Assembly (NCBI GenBank): GCA_013368375.1
Contig: JAACJP010000002.1
Span: 2,170,001 to 2,234,000, forward strand
DNA length: 64,000 nt
From: Tricholomella constricta
Lineage: Eukaryota; Basidiomycota; Agaricomycetes; Agaricales; Lyophyllaceae
Direction of reading: 5' to 3'
The position numbers were made by a program, and so were the translations under genes. Under the pieces are notes generated by a model, which saw only the letters and a list, made by a program, of their open reading frames with translations, was not told the DNA's origin and made no database searches. This document shows positions 58,409 through 64,000 of this stretch, one piece after another (within the stretch, counting starts at the first letter, position 1; the number at the start of each line of letters is the position of its first letter).

Positions 58409-59310
58409 ATATTCGAGCTCATCACGGGCGGCGATTACCTCTTCGACCCGGCGTCAGGCTCGCGCTACAGCAAGGACGACGAACACATCGCGCAGATCAT
58501 GGAGCTCATGGGTGAAATTTCGAAGAGCATCGCGATTTCGGGGAAGTACTCGAGCGATTTTTTAAATCAGAAAGGTACGTGCATTGTGCGGTTTTTGAGG
58601 CTTTGGGTTTCGGCGTTGGTTTTGCTGTACCTTCCCTTGCTGCCTCGCACTTCTCTCTCACCCAAAGTGCATACAAGACTGACCAAACGCGCCCCGAACG
58701 CGCCCTCTCCCCGTCCCCTCCAACAGGCGAGCTGCGGTACGTCAACAAACTGCGATACTGGCCGCTCTCCTCAGTGTTGCACGACAAGTACGTCTTCGCG
58801 GCCGCGGACGCAGAAGCGCTGTCCGCGTTCCTGTCGCCCATGCTCCGGCTGCACCCAAGGCCACGGACCTCATCCATCATTGATGGCTGGACGGGGTCGT
58901 CGTCTAGGGCGAGATCGATGTGATCAGAAGGGCGGAGTTGGAGGAGGTTGAGATCTGCGCTGCTGCCGCTGGGAATGCGAGTGCGAGTGCGAATGCGAAT
59001 GCCACTGTGAGTGCAGGCCCGCCGCAGGTCGTGCGCACGGAGAGCCAGGGTAGGAGCAAGGAGAGGGTTAGGGATAGAGATGGTGGGAGGGAGAAGGAGA
59101 AAGAGAGGGGAAACGGACGAGAATGGTTACAGCGGAGGCGCCGGCGCCACACAGAGAGAAGGACCCGATGAAGCCGGTTGATGCACCGCCTGGCGATGAT
59201 GAGCGGGCGCCGTCGGCTTTGGGACACCCGATCGTGGTGCCGCCGGAGAGAGGCACGCAGGGCCGAAACTGGGAACAGCGCCGGCGCCGGTGCCGCCGAG
59301 CGGGAAGAAG
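58409..59310 (+). pseudogene. SRPK kinase, 3' exons, arm copy C
   Basis: Exon 4 is open and well kept ([20 protein letters not shown] ... [14 protein letters not shown]). Exon 5 starts ELRYVNKLRYWPLSSVLHDK and is then damaged: codons around DKRAKATDL are shortened and the frame shifts near 58,860, so the HHRWLDG block is lost. Without exons 1-2 it cannot be a kinase. Confidence 0.8.
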
Positions 59311-60401
59311 GACTCCAGCTTCGCCTGCCCTTCCCCATACAGGTCCACTCCCACCCGACCATCAAAGAAAGAAAGAAATGGATCCAAAACTCGCCTTCTT
59401 GTACCACCTTCCCTGCTCCCACCAGCCAGCCCTCTCCCTCCCGTTCCCGCCCATCCGCATCGCATAACCCGTCGCAGTCGTACTGAAATTCCCTCTCTTC
59501 CTTTCCCCCCCATACCCGTCGCGTCCCTGCCTGCCCCTCATTCCAGATCCTAGAACTGCCAAACGATTAACAGTAACCATCAACCAGATAAACGCGTCGT
59601 GCTGACCCCTGTTCATTGCTCATTGCTTCTTGCTCCTTGCTCCGTGCCTCTGTGCCCCCTGCCCCCTTGCTACCTGCCACCATTACATCTAACGAAATAC
59701 GAGATACGAGATACGACCCCACGAACATACGATCATACCCCCTTCGCCCTCCACCCCCCCACGCCCGCATAATTCTTCTTGCACTCGCATACTTTTCTCC
59801 TTGCTACGAACCAGCTTCCCAGTCCCCAGTCCCCAGTCCCCAGTTCCTAGTGGACCAACGACTCGATCTCGACTCCCATAAATCCGAATCTGAAACCGTA
59901 ACCGAATCTTTCCGCAGACGAACCGAAGCCCAATCCCCAGATCCCCAGATCCCCCCAGATGTAGCATACTTGCATTGCATACTTTTTCCCCGTATTTTGG
60001 TGTACATTGTACATCGTACATCGCCCCCAACAACTTCGCTCATCCTAACCCGTACTTATACGCCCCGCCCCCCCTTCCCCCACCCCCTTTGGCTGATGGC
60101 TGATAGTTGATGGCTGATAGTGTTCTGTGTGTTACTGTTAGTGTTACTGTTACTGTATGTATGTTCTTTGGACGCAGTGTGATGCATATGCGATGCCAAT
60201 ATTTTCCTCTGTTCTTTTTTTCGTTTGTTTCTGTGCGTGTGTTGTGTGTGTGATGAGAGACGGATTCAGAGTGAGTACTGGTGCTTACTGGATCGAGGCG
60301 TGGTTGGGATCTGAAGAGCATAACTAGCTGAATCCATGTTTCTGGTGTGAAGAAGGACGAGAAAGCCACGAAAAAGAATATTCGATCTCTTGACATGACA
60401 T
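59311..60401. repeat. SRPK downstream flank, arm copy C (inverted)
   Basis: Inverted match to 13,104-14,412 and 43,476-44,841. It includes a C-rich block (about 60,061-60,090) and an AGTCCCC tandem repeat (about 59,820-59,845). No gene is seen. Confidence 0.7.
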
Positions 60402-60489
60402 TACACTGAAGGGGAATCGAACCCCTGCCGCTTGCTAAAGCGTCTCAATGGATGGAAGGCAAGCATGATAACCACTTCACCATCAGTGT
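60402..60489 (-). tRNA. tRNA-Gly(TCC) with 16-nt intron
   Basis: The mature sequence is identical to the other two tRNA-Gly copies. The intron is only 16 nt. Confidence 0.88.
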
Positions 60490-62253
60490 CGTGTGGGGTC
60501 AACCTTTGCGGCTCACCTTGAAGACTGGCGGTCAACCAACTGTTGGAAGCGTAGCTATGCCACGCTGTCTGGTCCGCTTAGTCGTTGTTCCAATTAACGA
60601 TGAAGCAAGTTTGTCATCGTTTCGACCAGCGAGCAAGCCAGAGTCAACGACGTGACCGTCGCGCTTTCTTCTCTTGAACTTTAAAATGGTAAGTACTAAG
60701 TTTTCACCCAGACTGCTTGCGGCCAGCGATTCCTATCTTTTATCTTGCATTTTATCAACTAGTAGCGCCGGCGCGTTGATTATGTCGTGCTGTTGTAAAT
60801 CCCTGACAGCTATAGCTTCAAATTTTCGTCAAATTTTCGTGCCAGATACCGAGATATTGTCGGAAAGGTAAATTTGAACACGTGGTTTCTGGAAACCTAA
60901 AAGGCCGTCCTAAGGACTTACATAGGGTTCAGCTCGCCGCTCCCTCTCCCTCTGACGCAGATCCAAGTGAACTTTCGATTTACGACATTATCATTATCTG
61001 ATAAACTTCTTAGGCCCGGGGACGGCTATATTGACAGGCAGTTTGTGGGAACTCTGTGCTCGCAAGCGCGGCGCTGATCAGATCTTCGTTCACGGTTCAC
61101 GGTCTCATAGAAGCAGGCGCGCTGAAGCCATGACCTTCATCACGACACAATTGCCCTTCTTATGTTCACAACAAACGCAGCCCGTCCTATTTCTAGCGCT
61201 TCTGGGTGTCGTCCTTTGGTTCTATCCCGTTGGACGTCCGATCCATCGAAATCATGATTCATGAGCTCTCGCTGGCTATCACCGGATTCAGGAGGTTTGC
61301 GGGGTGCAGGGCGCATGCGCCCGATAGGAAAACTCGCGAAACTCAAATCGCGGTTTTCACTCGGGACGTGCGATACACAATTGGTGTGCCCGCTCGGCAC
61401 AAATATTGCGAATGTAGACATTGCCGAGTCAAGGACGAATCGAGCGCACCTGTCGGCCTCTCTCTAGCCTGCGCTCTCTTTGGCTCGAAGTCCTAGCACG
61501 CAACGAGGCTCGACGGCTGTTGGAGTGTCAGCCGGGTGCGAAAGTTGAAAATTCCGTGTTCAGTTCCCGCGTCACGCATTCTGTTCACCTTGGTCCTGGA
61601 CTGCCCCCCTTGATTATCCGGAGAGAGAAGTGTTGCGTTGCGATGCTCTCTTGAAGGAAACAATCATTACGTTGGGGTTTAGATGGAACGGGCGACGAAT
61701 TCTCGGCTTGGTATGATGATATCAGACTGTCGTCTTGTTATCATGTTCCGCTGCCTTTGTAACTTGGAGGTTCTCCTGATGGCAGCTTGATCTCAACTAC
61801 AGTTGTAATGCTTGATGAATTCCCCTATGTTCCCATATATTCAGCCCGTCGAAATCGCTGATGTGATCGATTGCCGTCATCCAAGTCGACAAGACTGGCC
61901 CAACGTTCGATCGTAACGAAATTGGGGTCGTCGAAATCACACGCCGGAAAACGTACTCAGAACCTTGTTCTGTGTTATCCAGCGTCTTCCCTAATTCTGA
62001 ATCTTCAACAGAAAGGCGGGTTCATGTGCCAGGACCCTGGGCCATTCATTGCATGATGTTTATGATCCTTTCCTCAGGTGAACACCATCGTTGTTCATCA
62101 CAGCCATATTAATGTTGGAATCTATTTAGCCCTCATCGTATCATGATGAGATGTGATGGGTTGCATCCCGACAATCTCGCTTCGTATCATTCTATTTTTG
62201 TGCATGGTTTATAGACAACAGGAGGTGACTGGGATGGTGTGCCATCTACAAGC
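60490..62253. other. Arm region with decayed gene remnants, mirror of 11,154-13,003
   Basis: It holds the same protein-like blocks as the left arm on the opposite strand (MIHELSLAITGFRRF; QIAVFTRDVRYTIGVPA at about 61,345-61,395) but no continuous gene. The end serves as upstream region of the membrane protein gene. Confidence 0.45.
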
Positions 62254-63711
62254 ATGAGTCCCGAGGAACGTTCTGCCATTCAGTTTGTCGGGCGCGCCTT
62301 TTTGGATAACCTCATTTCTTTGACTACATACAATTTACTCTACGGTAAGCAGCGCTTGTCCTCTCCCCCCCCACACAGACAACAGCCGATTGTTTTTTTT
62401 TGCAGGAATATACCTTGCGCTGTTTGTTTTGTCTATGTCGGTGATTTTGTAAGTGCCTGATGCAGCCTCTCACCATTCTTCTGACTGGCGTTCGCAGGCG
62501 GCGTGGCGTACAGGGTGCACCAGGTCGTATCACGTTGTACACAACTCTCACGAGCTTCCTGCTCCTCAGCCTTGAAATGGGCTGCATGCTCTATGTCAAA
62601 ATTATTCAGGTGAAAGAAACTATCGCCGAGGCGGCTCTGGATAGCGCACAGTTTACGGCAGTGAACAAAAAATCGGTGAGTTCAGTTACGATCACGCAAT
62701 TGGTTCCCATATTCCTTGTGAGCTTCTCCCCTGTACTGTCATGATCTATGTGCCATCAACGCGATGCAGTCCATTAACAGTGACATTGTGGTCATCTGGA
62801 GGGCCTGGATGCTTTTTTGTGGGCAACGATGGATTATGCTCATTCCACTTGCTTTGTTACTCGGAACCATCGGTAATATGTATATCACACCAAAATGACT
62901 TCACTCTGACGCCAGCACCTGCACACAGGTACCAGCGTGGCGTTCTTCGTACTGATGATGGCCGCGTCTTTAAATTATGACCGATGGCTTATTGTGATGA
63001 TCGAAGCAAAAACTTTGCAATTCGTTGCTTCTCAATTACAGGCCGCGATCTGGGTTTTGTCTTTCGCAGCCAATACTGTTACTACACTGCTGGTCATGTA
63101 CAAGCTCTGGCAAGTCAAAGCATACTTGCTCATTTTCGATGTAGCATACTGACTCCCATTCTATCTTGAGCGCAGGGTGTTCAACAAATTGGCTCATATC
63201 CCGGGCCGTCGTAGAAAAGTGTCGCGTGTGCACAAGGTCCTGAGTGTCCTGATCGAATCAGGGCTAATCTACTCCCTGATCCAGGTTTGGGAAACCTCCT
63301 CGACATCATGGGCGCATCGCTGATCCCGCTTTCCCTTTAGATAGTGAATGTGGTCATGTATTTCGTGATCGCGTATGGATCCTCCTCCGCGGCCGGTGAT
63401 ATCGACAAGGGGGTCATTTCTGCTTTCGTCGTTGTCACGGTACGCATGTTTGAGATATTCTGCTGCTGCTTGAATGGCCTCACACTGCCTCTCAGGCAAT
63501 GCACCCATGCTTAGTCGTCGTCCTTGTGCACCAGGGTCGTTCCATCATAGAGACGTTCGGCGTGTGTAGTATCGACCAAAACACACCAGACGCACGTGTC
63601 GAGGATGCAGCGAAGGCTCTAGAGCCAGTTAATCATCGCTGTACTGCATCAGCTCCGCCGAACATGCAATGTCAGAAGATCGTGGATTACCCAAGACCCG
63701 GTTGGGGATAG
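62254..63711 (+). CDS. Fungal multi-pass membrane protein, apparently intact
   Basis: ATG 62,254 starts MSPEERSAIQFVGRAFLDNL. Exons join in frame through GIYLALFVLSMSVIL-RRGVQGAPGRITLYTTLTSF, ETIAEAALDSAQFTAVNK, SDIVVIWRAWMLFCGQRW, VAFFVLMMAASLNYDRWL, FAANTVTTLLVMYKLWQVK and VHKVLSVLIESGLIYSLIQ. The last exon starts AMHPCLVVVLVHQGRSIIET and ends at TAG 63,709-63,711. About seven hydrophobic helices fit a seven-helix membrane protein of unknown function, of a kind common as hypothetical proteins in Agaricomycetes. The frameshifted mirror copy is at 9740-11,153, and this copy is longer at the C-terminus (no stop after PNMQ). Confidence 0.72.
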
Positions 63712-64000
63712 AGGGGCGGTCGGGTCACCGGAGAAAACTTCATATGTGGGACTGGAAGTCCCGGACCTTCGCGCAGGTAGCGAGCATTCTCTTTAGACAT
63801 CTGATGATAAAAGCAGTGCTTTTCCGGAAAAACAAAAGATGCGCACGACGACAGGATTTGTTGCAATGAAATCGGTGAAGAAAGCTTACAATGGTAGCGA
63901 AAACGCAGACCACGAACAGATCGGTTTCGCTATGTCCTGTGAAGAGCTTACCAAAAGCCGTGACATTCGAACACCAGCTATTCACCTACTCGAGTATCCC
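63712..64000 (-). pseudogene. Mirror of the unidentified gene at 8935-9640, partial
   Basis: Contains FTGHSETDLFVVCVFAT (about 63,890-63,950), matching FTGQCKTDLFVDCVFAFT of the left copy, and the next exon with CAKVRDFQSH in a shifted frame. It is cut by the window edge, and its 3' part meets the end of the membrane protein gene. Confidence 0.45.

Overview
This window is nuclear DNA from a filamentous basidiomycete fungus, most likely an Agaricomycete (mushroom-forming). The evidence is: many introns of about 50-60 nt, a KDZ-type transposase, basidiomycete laccases, DUF6533-type and other fungal multi-pass membrane proteins, an SRPK-family kinase, nuclear tRNA genes (two tRNA families, both with introns), and two Ty3/gypsy LTR retrotransposons. 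Nothing bacterial, organellar or CRISPR-like was seen.

Layout. 0-2 kb: KDZ transposase, cut by the left window edge. 2-3.5 kb: short repeats and a decayed O-methyltransferase (OMT, minus). 3.95-5.7 kb: a DUF6533-type membrane protein gene. 6.85-7.9 kb: a broken Cys-rich zinc-finger-like gene (minus). 8.5 kb: tRNA-Arg(ACG). 8.9-9.6 kb: unidentified exons. 9.7-11.15 kb: a multi-pass membrane protein gene with a frameshift (minus). 13.0 kb: tRNA-Gly(TCC). 13.1-15.2 kb: the 3' part of an SRPK kinase copy. 15.25-35.42 kb: a minus-strand Ty3/gypsy element (element 1) split by a younger plus-strand one (element 2, 21,685-32,690). Both have LTRs and 5-bp target duplications. 35.5-35.7 kb: an inverted SRPK exon. 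36.75-39.0 kb: laccase 1. 40.5-43.2 kb: an OMT gene plus a fragment. 43.4-47.8 kb: tRNA-Gly and a complete SRPK gene (minus). 48.3-49.7 kb: OMT pseudogene (minus). 52.6-53.7 kb: DUF6533 pseudogene. 54.6-56.8 kb: laccase 2 (minus). 57.9-59.3 kb: SRPK fragments. 60.4 kb: tRNA-Gly (minus). 62.25-63.7 kb: an apparently intact membrane protein gene. 63.7-64 kb: the mirror of the unidentified exons.

With the retroelements removed, the order from 9 to 64 kb is a mirror image: unknown gene - membrane protein - decayed gene - tRNA-Gly - SRPK 3' part - inverted SRPK exon - laccase - OMT, then a core of tRNA-Gly and intact SRPK, then OMT - laccase - SRPK exon - SRPK 3' part - tRNA-Gly - decayed gene - membrane protein - unknown gene. 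It is a large, diverged inverted duplication whose arms keep at least one good-looking copy of laccase, OMT and the membrane protein.

The strongest unexplained signal is in element 2. Its coding and non-coding sequence is packed with short near-perfect inverted repeats (stems of 7-11 bp, loops of 1-12 nt), far more than chance predicts. Element 2 also carries about 3 kb of extra reading frames after integrase. Element 1 carries an unfamiliar domain of about 450 residues between the zinc knuckle and the protease. In both elements the gag-pol frame is interrupted by a single in-frame UGA.
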